From Gammaproteobacteria bacterium (GTDB lineage: Bacteria; Pseudomonadota; Gammaproteobacteria; Ga0077536), in NCBI GenBank assembly GCA_020849475.1, contig JADLGE010000004.1, positions 1 to 64,000 of the forward strand: a stretch of DNA of 64,000 nucleotides. Reading direction: 5' to 3'. Below, piece after piece: positions 17,202 through 26,611 of this stretch; position 1 is the first letter of the stretch, and each line of letters starts with the position of its first letter. A program made the position numbers and the translations under genes. The notes under the pieces were generated by a model that was not told the origin of the DNA, did no database searches, and saw nothing but the letters and a program-made list of their open reading frames with translations.

Positions 17202-18215
17202 GTGGTCAAGAACAACGTGAGCCAACAGCCATCGAACAAGCGTGAGCCCGATACGACCGCGCTCCTGGAAATGGGCCGCGCGGTGCTCGAAATCGAATCG
17301 CGCGCGGTGGCGGATCTCGTGGCGCGCGTCGACGCAAGTTTCGTGGCGGCGGTGCGCGCCATGCTCGCCTGCAGCGGCCGGGTGGTGGTGCTGGGCATGG
17401 GCAAGTCCGGCCACATCGGCGGCAAGATAGCCGCGACGCTCGCCAGCACCGGCACGCCGGCGTTCTTTGTTCATGCCGGCGAGGCCTGCCACGGCGACAT
17501 GGGCATGATCACCGCGAGCGACGTGGTGCTGGCCCTGTCCAACTCCGGCGAGACCGAAGAACTGACGACCCTCCTGCCGCTCATCAAGCGCCTCGGCGTG
17601 CCTCTGATCGGTATCACCGGCAACCCGCGCTCGACGCTCGCCAGCGCCGCCACCGTGCATATCCTGGTCGATGTGCGCGAGGAAGCCTGCCCGCTCGGGC
17701 TCGCACCGACCTCCAGCACCACCGCCGCGCTGGCGATGGGCGATGCGCTCGCCATCGCCATGCTGCAGGTGCGCGGTTTCACCGCCCGCGATTTCGCCCG
17801 CGCCCACCCCGGCGGCGCGCTCGGCCGGCGCTTGCTGAAAATCGACGACCTCATGCATTCCGGCAGTGATATGCCGACCGTGCTACCGACCGCGCCGGTC
17901 GCCGACGCGGTGGTCGAAATGACCCGTTCGGGCCTCGGCCTGACCGCGGTGGTCGATGGCGACGGCACGCTGGTCGGTGTCTTCACCGACGGCGACCTGC
18001 GCCGTGTGTTCGAACGCAATCACGATATCCGCGCCGCGCGCATGGCCGACGTCATGACCCGCGGCTGCAAGACCGCCGGTCGCGACCTGCTGGCGGCCGA
18101 AGCGCTGCGCCTCATGCAGGAGCACAAGATCAACGCGCTGCTGGTGGTCGGCGAGGGCCAACGCCTGATCGGGGTGTTGAACATGCATGACTTGCTGAGG
18201 GCGCGGGTCGTCTAG
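17202..18215 (+). CDS. kdsD: Arabinose-5-phosphate isomerase KdsD
   Basis: The 337-residue enzyme makes arabinose-5-phosphate for KDO synthesis. It has an N-terminal SIS domain (VLGMGKSGHIGGKIAATLASTG, LALSNSGETEEL) and two C-terminal CBS domains (about 215-337; VFTDGDLRRVFERN). Start GTG at 17202; another GTG at 17217 is possible. The stop TAG (18213-18215) is also the first three bases of a fold-back repeat that appears to have inserted into the original stop codon. kdsC does not follow, unlike the E. coli order kdsD-kdsC-lptC. Confidence 0.95.
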   Translation: MVKNNVSQQPSNKREPDTTALLEMGRAVLEIESRAVADLVARVDASFVAAVRAMLACSGRVVVLGMGKSGHIGGKIAATLASTGTPAFFVHAGEACHGDMGMITASDVVLALSNSGETEELTTLLPLIKRLGVPLIGITGNPRSTLASAATVHILVDVREEACPLGLAPTSSTTAALAMGDALAIAMLQVRGFTARDFARAHPGGALGRRLLKIDDLMHSGSDMPTVLPTAPVADAVVEMTRSGLGLTAVVDGDGTLVGVFTDGDLRRVFERNHDIRAARMADVMTRGCKTAGRDLLAAEALRLMQEHKINALLVVGEGQRLIGVLNMHDLLRARVV

Positions 18216-18375
18216 TGCGCTGTCCCGTGATGAACTTCGATAATTCGCGCGGCTATCGGGCCGCCAGACAAGGCGCGCGGAGGAGTAATAGCGGCGCTAT
18301 TGCGACGACAAGCAACGCGGCCTGGCGGTTCGAGAGCAACCGAATTACGAAGATTCATTGCGGGACAGCGCACTA
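18213..18375. mobile_element. 163-bp MITE-like fold-back element in the kdsD stop codon
   Basis: The ends are perfect 15-base inverted repeats (TAGTGCGCTGTCCCG at 18213-18227, its complement at 18361-18375). Imperfect complementarity continues inward for tens of bases, and the centre is AATAGC-GGC-GCTATT at 18287-18301, exactly the midpoint. The outermost bases are TA on both sides, consistent with a TA target duplication as made by IS630/Tc1-mariner transposases. No transposase is encoded. Removing the element with one TA leaves the kdsD end reading TAA. Confidence 0.8.
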
Positions 18376-18437
18376 ATGCAAGGTCGCTCCGCTCCGCGCG
18401 CCTTGCGCCGTCACGCCGAGGCCGTCGGCCCGCAAGC

Positions 18438-19007
18438 ATGAACGCCTGGCTGACCACGCTCGCCGTTGTGCTGCTCAGCATCGGCAGTTTCTGGATGCTG
18501 CACCGACTGGAACTCGAGGAGCGCAGCGCCGCCGCCCGGCGTCAGCATGAACCGGATTACTACATCGACGACATGGTCCGTCGCACTTTGAGCATGGAAG
18601 GCCAGGTCGCCAACGTGCTCTACGCCAAGCGTCTCGAACATTTCCCCGACGATGATTCAACGGAATTGGCCAGCCCGCATCTTGAGATTTACAATGGCAC
18701 ACTTGAGCCATGGCATGTCGTTGCCGAGCGAGGCTGGGTGAGTTCGGGTAACGAAGTCGTGCTGCTGCATGGTCCGGTCGAGATCTGGCGCCAGAACAAG
18801 GCCGGCAAACGCGTCTACCAGGTGCTGACGTCGGAACTGCGAGTGTTGCCGAAGGAACAATATGCGGAGTCCGACCAGCCGACCACCATCATCGCGCCCG
18901 CGACCGTATCCCATTCCGTCGGCATGCGCGCCAATTTCGCGCATGAACGTCTCGAATTGTTGAACCAGGTAAGAGCCAGGCATGAAGTCGTCAAGCCGCA
19001 GAGTTGA
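18438..19007 (+). CDS. lptC: LPS export ABC transporter periplasmic protein LptC
   Basis: The 189-residue protein has one N-terminal transmembrane helix (LTTLAVVLLSIGSFWML) and a periplasmic LptC beta-jellyroll domain (YYIDDMVRRTLSMEGQ, LASPHLEIYN). It receives LPS from LptBFG and passes it to LptA. The ATG at 18438 is chosen because the membrane helix starts right after it; upstream in-frame sequence belongs to the fold-back repeat. It overlaps lptA by 26 bases. Confidence 0.92.
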   Translation: MNAWLTTLAVVLLSIGSFWMLHRLELEERSAAARRQHEPDYYIDDMVRRTLSMEGQVANVLYAKRLEHFPDDDSTELASPHLEIYNGTLEPWHVVAERGWVSSGNEVVLLHGPVEIWRQNKAGKRVYQVLTSELRVLPKEQYAESDQPTTIIAPATVSHSVGMRANFAHERLELLNQVRARHEVVKPQS

Positions 19008-19764
19008 GGAGACTCTGAACCCGCTGCTGCGCTGCCCGCGCGCGGCCTCGTGTGCTCGCTCGCTGTTGCTGCTGGCGGTGTTTGCCAGCCCGGCCCACGC
19101 ACTGTCGACCGATGCCCAGCAGCCGGTGCAAATCGAAGCCGACTTCGCCGAGCTCGATGATGAAGAGCACACCACGGTATATGTCGGCAACGTGGTGGTC
19201 GACCAGGGCTCGATGCACATGACCGGTGACCGTCTGCGCGTCAACTTCACCGAGAACAAGGACATGAAGGACGCCTACCTCGAAGGCCGTCCCGCGACCT
19301 TCAAGCAGACCCCGGACCACGACGACGACGTGCACGGCCAGGCCATGCAGATTGAATATCACGCCGACCGTTCGCTCTTGAACCTCATCGACAAGGCGCG
19401 CGTGACCCAGGGCGAACGGCTGTTCGAAGGCCATCGCATCAATTACGACACCAAGAAGAGCATCATCACCGCGCGCTCGGCGCGCGCCGGCGAAGCGGAC
19501 AAGGACCAGCGGCCCAAGGAAGGCAGCGGTCGCGTGCGCATCATCATTCCGCCCAAGAAGAAACCGCCGGAAACCGCGCCCGCCGCCTCCACCGCGGCGC
19601 CGGTGGCCACACCCGCGCCAACCGCGCCCGCGGCGCCTGCCGCGGTTGTCGTGCCGCCGGCGGGCGATGGTGACAAGGACGGTGTGCCGGACGGCGAGGA
19701 CAAATGCCCGGCATCGGCCGCCGGTGCCAAGGTCAACGCGCAAGGGTGCCGGGTGTCGTCTTGA
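18982..19764 (+). CDS. lptA: LPS transport protein LptA with C-terminal thrombospondin type 3-like tail
   Basis: The 260-residue periplasmic protein has a signal peptide (cleavage near AHALS, residue about 41) and an LptA/OstA domain (about 45-175: [27 protein letters not shown]). It forms the LPS bridge across the periplasm. E. coli LptA is about 185 residues; here an extra Pro/Ala-rich linker (about 190-227) leads to a TSP3-type motif at 229-256 ([15 protein letters not shown] then GAKVNAQGC) with acidic calcium-ligand positions and two cysteines. Such a motif is usual in OmpA-like proteins, not LptA. The reading frame is continuous, so this looks like a true fusion. Confidence 0.9.
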   Translation: MKSSSRRVEETLNPLLRCPRAASCARSLLLLAVFASPAHALSTDAQQPVQIEADFAELDDEEHTTVYVGNVVVDQGSMHMTGDRLRVNFTENKDMKDAYLEGRPATFKQTPDHDDDVHGQAMQIEYHADRSLLNLIDKARVTQGERLFEGHRINYDTKKSIITARSARAGEADKDQRPKEGSGRVRIIIPPKKKPPETAPAASTAAPVATPAPTAPAAPAAVVVPPAGDGDKDGVPDGEDKCPASAAGAKVNAQGCRVSS

Positions 19765-19816
19765 CCGCGCTTTCCCCCATTCATCGGCCTTGGCGCCAGC
19801 CACGCAGGGCGCTGCC

Positions 19817-20542
19817 GTGAGCGTGCTGGCGGTCAGCCATCTCGCCAAGACCTACCGTTCGCGGCGGGTGGTGAAAGATGTGAGCCTGTCGGTGCAAAGC
19901 GGTGAGGTGATCGGCCTGCTCGGCCCCAATGGCGCCGGCAAGACCACCAGCTTCTATATGATCGTGGGGCTCATCGCGAGCGAGGGCGGATCCATCCACC
20001 TCGACACCGAGGACTTGACCCGCCTGCCGATGGACGTGCGTGCGCGCAAGGGGCTCGGCTATCTGCCCCAGGAAGCCTCGGTGTTCCGCAAGCTGACCGT
20101 CGAGCAGAACATCCTCGGCGTGCTCGAAATCATTCCGGAATTGAACGACCACCAGCGCCAGCGGCGCATGGACGCCCTGCTGCAGGAATTCCACATCGAG
20201 CATATTCGCCACAATCTCGGCATGTCGCTGTCCGGCGGCGAGCGCCGCCGTGTCGAAATCGCGCGCGCGCTGGCCACCGAGCCGCGTTTCATCCTGCTCG
20301 ACGAACCCTTTGCCGGCGTCGACCCGATTTCGGTCGGTGACATTCAGCGCATCATTCGTCACTTGAAGCAGATCGGCATCGGCGTGCTCATCACCGACCA
20401 CAACGTGCAGGAAACCCTGCGCATCTGCGACCGCGCCTACATCGTCAATGAAGGCACCATCATCGCCGAGGGCGATGCCGAGGCCATCCTGTCGGACGAA
20501 AAGGTCAGGCGCGTCTACCTCGGCGAGACCTTCAAGCTGTAA
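19817..20542 (+). CDS. lptB: LPS export ABC transporter ATP-binding protein LptB
   Basis: The 241-residue ATPase powers LPS extraction with LptFG. Walker A is [18 protein letters not shown], the ABC signature is [15 protein letters not shown], and Walker B with the catalytic Glu is [16 protein letters not shown] at 19817 gives exactly the family length; upstream in-frame sequence overlaps lptA in another frame. The lptFG genes are not in the window. Confidence 0.97.
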   Translation: MSVLAVSHLAKTYRSRRVVKDVSLSVQSGEVIGLLGPNGAGKTTSFYMIVGLIASEGGSIHLDTEDLTRLPMDVRARKGLGYLPQEASVFRKLTVEQNILGVLEIIPELNDHQRQRRMDALLQEFHIEHIRHNLGMSLSGGERRRVEIARALATEPRFILLDEPFAGVDPISVGDIQRIIRHLKQIGIGVLITDHNVQETLRICDRAYIVNEGTIIAEGDAEAILSDEKVRRVYLGETFKL

Positions 20543-20697
20543 AGGCTGGTCGCGCCCGGCCGAAGATCCCTTGGGACGCGCTCCACGCGCACAAAGCCCA
20601 AAAAGCCTATGCAAGTATTGATCCAGTCAAAGCTGGGTGCGCTACTATAGGTTCAAACAGCGTGATGAGTATTTGATTCAACGGTTGCCGGGAGGAT

Positions 20698-22224
20698 ATG
20701 AAGCAATCACTTCAATTGAAGCTCGGCCAGCATCTGACGATGACGCCGCAGCTGCAGCAGGCCATTCGCCTGTTACAGCTATCCGCCATGGAGCTATCTG
20801 TCGAGATCCAGGACGCGCTGGAATCGAACATGATGCTCGAGGTCGCGGACGGCGCCGACGACTATGAAGACCCGGGTTTCAGCGCCGTCGAACCCGCCGC
20901 CAGCACCAATGGCGACGACGGTGAATTCGAAGCCAGTTTCGAATCGAGCTTTGAAGTGGGCGGCGGCGACCCGGTGGAAACCGAGAGCCGCACGGTCAGC
21001 GACGACATCCCCGATGAACTGCCGGTCGATACCGACTGGGACGAAATTTACGACACCCTCACCACCTCTGGCACCTCCACCGGCAACCGCGACGGCGAGG
21101 ACGGCGACTACGAACGCGCCAGCGTCACGCCACCGACCCTGCGCGAGCACCTGTTGTGGCAGGTCAACCTGACGCCGCTCAGCGACCGCGACCGCGCCAT
21201 CGCCGTGACCATCGTCGATGACCTCGATGGCGCCGGCTACCTGACCAGTCCGCTGGAGGAGCTGGCGGCCACCGTCAGCGCCGCCATCAAGGATGACATC
21301 GAAGCCGATGAAGTGCAGGCCATCCTGCGCCTGGTGCAGGGCCTCGAGCCGAATGGCGTGGCGGCGCGCGACCTGCGCGAATGCCTGCTGCTGCAGCTCG
21401 CGCAACTGCCGGCCGACACGCCGTGGCTGGCCGAGACCCGTCGCTGCGTGTCCGACTACATGGATACCCTGGCCAGTCGCGATTACAACCAGCTCATGCG
21501 GCGCCTGAAGCTGGCACGCGAAGAGCTCGCCGAGGTCATCGCCCTCATCCAGTCGCTCAATCCGCGCCCCGGCTCGCAGTACAGCGAAGAGCAGACCGAA
21601 TACATCGTGCCCGATGTGTTCGTGTTCAAGGTCAAAGACCGCTGGCGCGTTGAATTGAACGCCGAGACCATGCCGCCCTTGCGCGTCAATCCCTACTACG
21701 CGAGCATGATCAAACGCGCGGACAACAGCGAAGGCAACAACTCCCTGCGCAGCCATCTGCAGGAGGCACGTTGGTTCATCAAGAGTCTGCAAAGCCGCAG
21801 TGAAACCTTGCTGCGCGTCGCGACCGCCATCGTCGAGCGTCAGCGTGCGTTTCTTGAGCACGGCGAAGAAGCGATGAAACCGCTGGTGCTGCATGACATC
21901 GCCGAAGCGCTGGAAATGCACGAATCAACCATTTCGCGCGTCACCACACGCAAGTACATGCACACGCCGCGCGGCATCTTTGAACTCAAATACTTCTTTT
22001 CGAGTCACGTCAGCACCACCTTGGGCGGTGAGGCGTCATCGACCGCCATACGCGCGGTGATCAAGAAACTCATCGCGGCCGAAAACGTCCAGAAGCCGCT
22101 GAGCGATCACAAGATTGCCGAGCTGTTGTCCGATCAGGGGGTGCAAGTGGCGCGACGCACTGTGGCCAAGTACCGTGAAGCGATGTCCATTCCGCCGTCC
22201 AACGAAAGAAAGCGAATTGCTTGA
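20698..22224 (+). CDS. rpoN: RNA polymerase sigma-54 factor RpoN
   Basis: The 508-residue sigma factor recognises -24/-12 promoters and needs AAA+ activators. Region I is Gln/Leu-rich ([21 protein letters not shown]), region II is acidic, the core-binding and HTH regions follow ([20 protein letters not shown]), and the RpoN box reads [10 protein letters not shown] near the C-terminus. It follows lptB after a 155-base gap and starts the usual rpoN-hpf-rapZ-pts group. Confidence 0.97.
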   Translation: MKQSLQLKLGQHLTMTPQLQQAIRLLQLSAMELSVEIQDALESNMMLEVADGADDYEDPGFSAVEPAASTNGDDGEFEASFESSFEVGGGDPVETESRTVSDDIPDELPVDTDWDEIYDTLTTSGTSTGNRDGEDGDYERASVTPPTLREHLLWQVNLTPLSDRDRAIAVTIVDDLDGAGYLTSPLEELAATVSAAIKDDIEADEVQAILRLVQGLEPNGVAARDLRECLLLQLAQLPADTPWLAETRRCVSDYMDTLASRDYNQLMRRLKLAREELAEVIALIQSLNPRPGSQYSEEQTEYIVPDVFVFKVKDRWRVELNAETMPPLRVNPYYASMIKRADNSEGNNSLRSHLQEARWFIKSLQSRSETLLRVATAIVERQRAFLEHGEEAMKPLVLHDIAEALEMHESTISRVTTRKYMHTPRGIFELKYFFSSHVSTTLGGEASSTAIRAVIKKLIAAENVQKPLSDHKIAELLSDQGVQVARRTVAKYREAMSIPPSNERKRIA

Positions 22225-22277
22225 GCGGCCCGCCGCCGCCGGCCAGAATCAATTACAGAAGTCCAGAGGAGAGAGCC

Positions 22278-22571
22278 ATGCATATCAAAGTCGATGGGCG
22301 CCACGTCGAAGTCACTGACTCGATGAACGACTACATCCAGACCAAGCTCAGCCGCATCGAGCGTCATTTCGACCACCTCGTGAACGTGCACGTGGTGTTG
22401 GGGGTGGAAAAGCAGCGCCAGATGGCGGAAGCCACCATCCATGTCGCGGGCAACGACATCCATGCCCACAGCGAGGATGACGACATGTACGCCGCCATCG
22501 ATGCGCTGGTCGACAAGCTCGACCGGCAGATCAAGAAGCACAAGGAAAAGGTCACCAACCACCGCGGTTGA
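22278..22571 (+). CDS. hpf: Ribosome hibernation-promoting factor, short form (HPF/YfiA)
   Basis: The 97-residue protein has the beta-alpha-beta S30AE fold (MHIKVDGRHVEVTDSMNDYI to LDRQIKKHKEK) and should bind the small ribosomal subunit in stationary phase. It lacks the long C-terminal domain of long-form HPF. The ATG at 22278 follows a strong AGAGGAGAG ribosome site; the longer reading starting near the rpoN stop has no family character. Confidence 0.94.
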   Translation: MHIKVDGRHVEVTDSMNDYIQTKLSRIERHFDHLVNVHVVLGVEKQRQMAEATIHVAGNDIHAHSEDDDMYAAIDALVDKLDRQIKKHKEKVTNHRG

Positions 22572-22617
22572 ACTTCTCCATGTCGAGCCTCAGCACCCGC
22601 AGTCCACGGTTCACGCA

Positions 22618-23484
22618 ATGAGCGATGGCCGACGATTTTTGATCGTCTCCGGACTGTCGGGTGCCGGCAAGTCGATAGCGCTGCATGCGCTGGAAGACGC
22701 CGGCTACTACTGCGTCGACAATCTGCCCGTCGGCATTCTGGTCAATTTCGCACGCTTCATCGCCGATCAGAATCAGCCTCATTTCGACAAGGTCGCGGTC
22801 GGTATCGACGCGCGCAATCAGCCCAATGCACTGGCCTCCCTGCCGGGTGTGATGGACCGGCTCGCGCTGGAGACCGCCCAGGCGGAATTGATCTTCGTCG
22901 ATGCCAGCGATGAAACCCTGTTGCGGCGCTTCAGCGAGACGCGCCGCAAGCATCCGTTGTCTTCCGAGGAGCGACCGCTGGCGGACGCCATCGCGCTCGA
23001 GCGCAGCCTGCTCGACCCGCTGGCCATGCGCGCCGACATCCGCATCGACACCACGCGCACCAATGTGCACGAGTTCCGCGCCGCGATTCGCGAACTCATC
23101 ACCAAGCGCGCGAGCGGTTCGCTGGCCCTGCAGTTTCAATCCTTCGGCTTCAAGCACGGCGTGCCGAGCGATGCGGATTTCGTGTTCGACGTGCGCTGCC
23201 TGCCGAATCCCTACTGGGACTCGCAGTTGCGCGACTATTCGGGCTGCGATGCGCCGGTGCGGGATTTTCTCGACGCCGCGCCGATGGTGCAGCAAATGGC
23301 GTCCGACATCGGGCGTTTCCTCGAGACCTGGGTCGAGCAGTTCGAAGAGGTCAATCGCACCTATCTCACCATCGCCTTCGGCTGCACCGGTGGCCGCCAC
23401 CGCTCGGTATACATGGCTGAACGCATGGCGCGCGAATTCGCCGCGCGCGGCAAACGCGCCGCCATCAGCCATCGCGATCTCTAA
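22618..23484 (+). CDS. rapZ: RNase adapter protein RapZ
   Basis: The 288-residue P-loop protein binds nucleotides (IVSGLSGAGKSIAL, residues about 8-21) and has the C-terminal RNA-binding domain with LTIAFGCTGGRHRSVYMAE. In enterobacteria RapZ directs RNase E to GlmZ and senses glucosamine-6-phosphate. Here ptsN, which normally lies between hpf and rapZ, is missing; the gap from hpf is only 46 bases. Start ATG at 22618 gives the usual length. Confidence 0.94.
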   Translation: MSDGRRFLIVSGLSGAGKSIALHALEDAGYYCVDNLPVGILVNFARFIADQNQPHFDKVAVGIDARNQPNALASLPGVMDRLALETAQAELIFVDASDETLLRRFSETRRKHPLSSEERPLADAIALERSLLDPLAMRADIRIDTTRTNVHEFRAAIRELITKRASGSLALQFQSFGFKHGVPSDADFVFDVRCLPNPYWDSQLRDYSGCDAPVRDFLDAAPMVQQMASDIGRFLETWVEQFEEVNRTYLTIAFGCTGGRHRSVYMAERMAREFAARGKRAAISHRDL

Positions 23485-23509
23485 AAGACCATTTTCGGAA
23501 CCGTCGCCC

Positions 23510-23779
23510 ATGCCCACAGCGCAACTCATCATCATCAACCGTCTCGGACTGCATGCGCGCGCCGCGGCCAAGTTCGTGCAGACGGCGGCCAGCTACGGCT
23601 GCGACGTGGCGCTCAGCAAGGGCGGCAAGAAGGTCAACGGCAAAAGCATCATGGGCGTGATGATGCTGGCTGCGGCGCAGGGCGCCGAGATCGAGATCTG
23701 CACCACCGGCGCTGACGAGCAGGCGGCGTTGGATGCCCTGACCGCCCTGATTGCCGACAAATTCGGTGAGCCCTCATGA
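23510..23779 (+). CDS. ptsO: HPr-family phosphocarrier (NPr type)
   Basis: The 89-residue protein has the phosphorylated histidine at about residue 16 in NRLGLHARAAAKF and a Ser in KVNGKSIMGVMML. It accepts phosphate from enzyme I and hands it to an EIIA. The position in the rpoN cluster suggests the nitrogen-related PTS branch rather than sugar uptake. The stop overlaps the enzyme I start by 4 bases. Confidence 0.92.
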   Translation: MPTAQLIIINRLGLHARAAAKFVQTAASYGCDVALSKGGKKVNGKSIMGVMMLAAAQGAEIEICTTGADEQAALDALTALIADKFGEPS

Positions 23780-25521
23780 GTTTCTCACTGCACGGAGTGG
23801 CGATTTCGCGCGGCATCGCCATCGGCCGCGTACACATCGTCGAGCGCAACCAGCTCGACATCGCCGAGTACCATCTCGAAGTCGGCGAAGTCGATGCCGA
23901 GATCGAGCGCCTGCACGCCGCGGTGGCGCTGGCCAAACATCATCTGCGTGAGATTCGCGCGCACATTCCGTCGGGTACGCCGGCCGAGATCGTGGCCTTC
24001 ATCGACACCCACATGCTGATGCTGGACGACGCCGCCTTCAACGACGAGCCGGCGCGCATCATCCGCGACAACCGCGTCAACGCCGAATGGGCGGTCAAGC
24101 TGCAGCGCGATTCCTTGATCGCGGTGTTCGAGGAGATGGAAGACCCCTACCTGCGCACGCGCAAGGACGACGTTGACCATGTGGTCGACCGCATCTTCCG
24201 CAATCTTCTGCGCCATCCGCCGCTGCGGCATGAACTGCCCGACCAGAAGCTCAAGGGCATGATCATCATCGCGCGCGATTTGGCGCCGACCGATCTGGTG
24301 CTGCTGCAACACCATGGCGTGGCGGGTTTCGTCACCGAGTTCGGCGGTCCAACGTCCCATACCGCGATTCTGGCGCGCAGCCTCGGCATTCCGGGCGTCG
24401 CCGGCCTGCATCACGCGCGGCGCTACATACAGGAAGAAGAGACCATCATCGTTGATGGCGATGATGGCGTGGTGCTGGGCGGCGCCGACGAACGGGTGCT
24501 GCTCCAATACCGCAAGCGTCAGGCTGAGCGCCTGAGCTATGTCGAAAGCCTGCAGGTGCTGCGCGATGCGCCCACTGTCACGCTCGACGGTCGCGTCATC
24601 CATCTGTATGCCAACGTCGAACTGGCGGAAGACTTCAAGAGCGTGCGCGAAGTGGGTGCGGACGGCGTCGGCCTGTATCGCACCGAGTTCCTGTTTCTCA
24701 ACCGTTCGACCTATCCCGACGAAGACGAACACTTCAACACCTACCGGCAGATGATCGACGCCCTCGGTGGCCTGCCGTTCACCATCCGCACGGCCGATCT
24801 CGGCGCTGACAAGATGCCGGACGTCGGCGTCGCCAACATCCCCTTCGCGGCGAATCCAGCGCTGGGTCTGCGTGCCATTCGTCTGTGTCTGCGCGAGCCG
24901 TCGCTGTTCTGGCCACAGTTGCGCGCCATCATTCGCGTGTCGGCCTTCGGCCCGGTGCGCATGATGATCCCGATGCTGTCCAGCGTCGACGAAGTGCACC
25001 AGGTGCTCGATATCGTCGGCACCATACGCAACGAGTTCACGCGTCGCGGCATCGCGTTCGATCCGAACATGCCGATAGGCGGCATGATTGAGGTGCCGGC
25101 CGCAGCGATTTGCGCGGACGTGTTTGCCAGGCATCTCGACTTCCTGTCGATAGGCACCAACGACCTCATCCAGTACGCGGTGGCCATCGACCGCGTGAAC
25201 AATGAGGTCAGCTACCTCTACGATCCCTTGAATCCAGGCGTGCTACGTCTGGTGTCGACCACCATAGGCGCCGGCCGCAGCGCCGGTATTCCGGTCGCGA
25301 TGTGCGGTGAGATGGCCGGTGACGTGCGCTACACGCGGCTGTTGCTGGGCCTGGGACTGACGGAGTTCAGCGTGCATCCGGCCGCTCTGCTCGAGATCAA
25401 ACACATCGTCACCCACACCGATGTGCGCCACGCCGAGACCCTGGCCGAGGAATTCCTGTCCGACTCGCGTCTCGAGCGTCGCCGCGAATTGCTGCAGGCC
25501 CTGGAAACCGGCGCTCTTTAG
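23776..25521 (+). CDS. ptsI: Phosphoenolpyruvate-protein phosphotransferase (PTS enzyme I)
   Basis: The 581-residue enzyme transfers phosphate from PEP to HPr. The active histidine lies in FGGPTSHTAILARSLGIP (about residue 190); PEP-binding motifs include GVGLYRTEFLFL, GAD-containing RTADLGADKM and the C-terminal VAMCGEMAGD. It lacks the N-terminal GAF domain of EI-Ntr (PtsP), so it is of PtsI form although it sits in the rpoN group. No EIIA or EIIBC gene is in the window. Confidence 0.95.
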   Translation: MSFSLHGVAISRGIAIGRVHIVERNQLDIAEYHLEVGEVDAEIERLHAAVALAKHHLREIRAHIPSGTPAEIVAFIDTHMLMLDDAAFNDEPARIIRDNRVNAEWAVKLQRDSLIAVFEEMEDPYLRTRKDDVDHVVDRIFRNLLRHPPLRHELPDQKLKGMIIIARDLAPTDLVLLQHHGVAGFVTEFGGPTSHTAILARSLGIPGVAGLHHARRYIQEEETIIVDGDDGVVLGGADERVLLQYRKRQAERLSYVESLQVLRDAPTVTLDGRVIHLYANVELAEDFKSVREVGADGVGLYRTEFLFLNRSTYPDEDEHFNTYRQMIDALGGLPFTIRTADLGADKMPDVGVANIPFAANPALGLRAIRLCLREPSLFWPQLRAIIRVSAFGPVRMMIPMLSSVDEVHQVLDIVGTIRNEFTRRGIAFDPNMPIGGMIEVPAAAICADVFARHLDFLSIGTNDLIQYAVAIDRVNNEVSYLYDPLNPGVLRLVSTTIGAGRSAGIPVAMCGEMAGDVRYTRLLLGLGLTEFSVHPAALLEIKHIVTHTDVRHAETLAEEFLSDSRLERRRELLQALETGAL

Positions 25522-25818
25522 CATGGTGTCCGCCGGTCGTCTCGTTTCGGCCACAACGAGGGCCGCCCACTGACGCCCGGCGCCAGTCGCGCAGGCTGAA
25601 GGAAAGCAGCGCAAGGCGTGGCGCCAACGGCGGTTTTTCCGCACTGAGCGCATGACTCCCGCAGGCTAGGCATCGAAAATTTTTGTGTTATCATCCTTGT
25701 TGCCGTTACGCCGTTACATTTCTGCAACAAAACGAAGGCATGGAATGCTTGGGACCGGCACTGAACTCGGTGCGATTGACGGCTCGACTACAAATTGAAT
25801 CAAGTGGGGACTTCGGCA

Positions 25819-26559
25819 ATGAACAAACTTTATCGAATTGCGCTCGTTCTGCTCATGGGCGCGCTGGCCGCAGGCTGCGCGAACCAGGAGATCAAGCCTG
25901 CCACCGTGCTGTGCCCGCTGCTGGGCGCCACGCTCGGCGCAGGTGTCGCGGCCGCCGTGGGCGGTGACGATCCTGGCCCGATGGCCGCCGGCGCCGTGCT
26001 CGGCGCCACCGCCGGTTACTTCATCTGCCGCGAGAAGCCTGCCGAAGCACCTGCGCCCGCACCGACCCCGGCCGTCGCGCCTGCACCAGCGCCGAAGCCG
26101 GTGGCCGTTGCGCCCAAGGATTCCGATGGTGACGGCGTCATCGACCCCAATGACAAGTGCCCGGGCACCCCGGCCGGCGTCAAGGTCAATGCCGAAGGCT
26201 GCCCGGAAGTGGGTGCGACCCTCATGTCCCTGCAGGGCGTGAACTTCGACACCGACAGCGCCAAGCTCAAGGCCGAATCGACCACCATCCTCGACCAGGC
26301 GGTTGAAGTGCTGAATCAGCAGTCGGCGGTCTCGGTGCGTATCGAAGGTCATACCGACAGCCGCGGTGCCGACGCCTACAACCAGGCGCTGTCCGAGAAG
26401 CGCGCCAAGTCGGTGATGGACTACCTGGTCAGCAAGGGTGTCAGCGCAGCGCGCCTGACCTCGGCGGGCTTCGGCGAGTCGAAGCCGGTGGTGGCCAACG
26501 ATTCGGCGGCCAACATGGCCAAGAATCGTCGCGTCGACCTGGTCGTGACCAACAACTGA
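25819..26559 (+). CDS. OmpA-family lipoprotein with glycine zipper and TSP3 motif
   Basis: The 246-residue protein has a lipoprotein signal (lipobox LAAGC, Cys about residue 20) and a Gly/Ala-rich segment like a glycine zipper (about 38-75). A Pro/Ala linker follows, then a TSP3 motif (DSDGDGVIDPNDKCP) and a C-terminal OmpA peptidoglycan-binding domain (VRIEGHTDSRGADAYNQ, about 135-246). It should tie the outer membrane to the wall. ATG at 25819 gives a clean signal peptide. The 297-base gap before it (25522-25818) holds an AT-rich stretch around 25674-25695 that may contain its promoter; no clear -35/-10 pair was identified. Confidence 0.9.
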   Translation: MNKLYRIALVLLMGALAAGCANQEIKPATVLCPLLGATLGAGVAAAVGGDDPGPMAAGAVLGATAGYFICREKPAEAPAPAPTPAVAPAPAPKPVAVAPKDSDGDGVIDPNDKCPGTPAGVKVNAEGCPEVGATLMSLQGVNFDTDSAKLKAESTTILDQAVEVLNQQSAVSVRIEGHTDSRGADAYNQALSEKRAKSVMDYLVSKGVSAARLTSAGFGESKPVVANDSAANMAKNRRVDLVVTNN

Positions 26560-26581
26560 GTCAAGCACTCAGGTGACGAAA

Positions 26582-26611
26582 AGGCCCGGCTCTGCCGGGC
26601 CTTTTTGTTTT
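26582..26611 (+). terminator. Intrinsic terminator between the OmpA-like gene and thrB
   Basis: AGGCCCGGC (26582-26590) pairs perfectly with GCCGGGCCT (26594-26602) around a TCT loop and is followed by TTTTGTTTT. An A-rich stretch precedes it, so it could also act in the other direction for thrB, whose coding region ends at 26611. Confidence 0.9.

Noticed and set aside
18300-18437. N-terminal extension of lptC reading from inside the fold-back repeat
   Set aside because: Arg-rich, derived from the repeat and its flank; the membrane helix of LptC begins right after the ATG at 18438.
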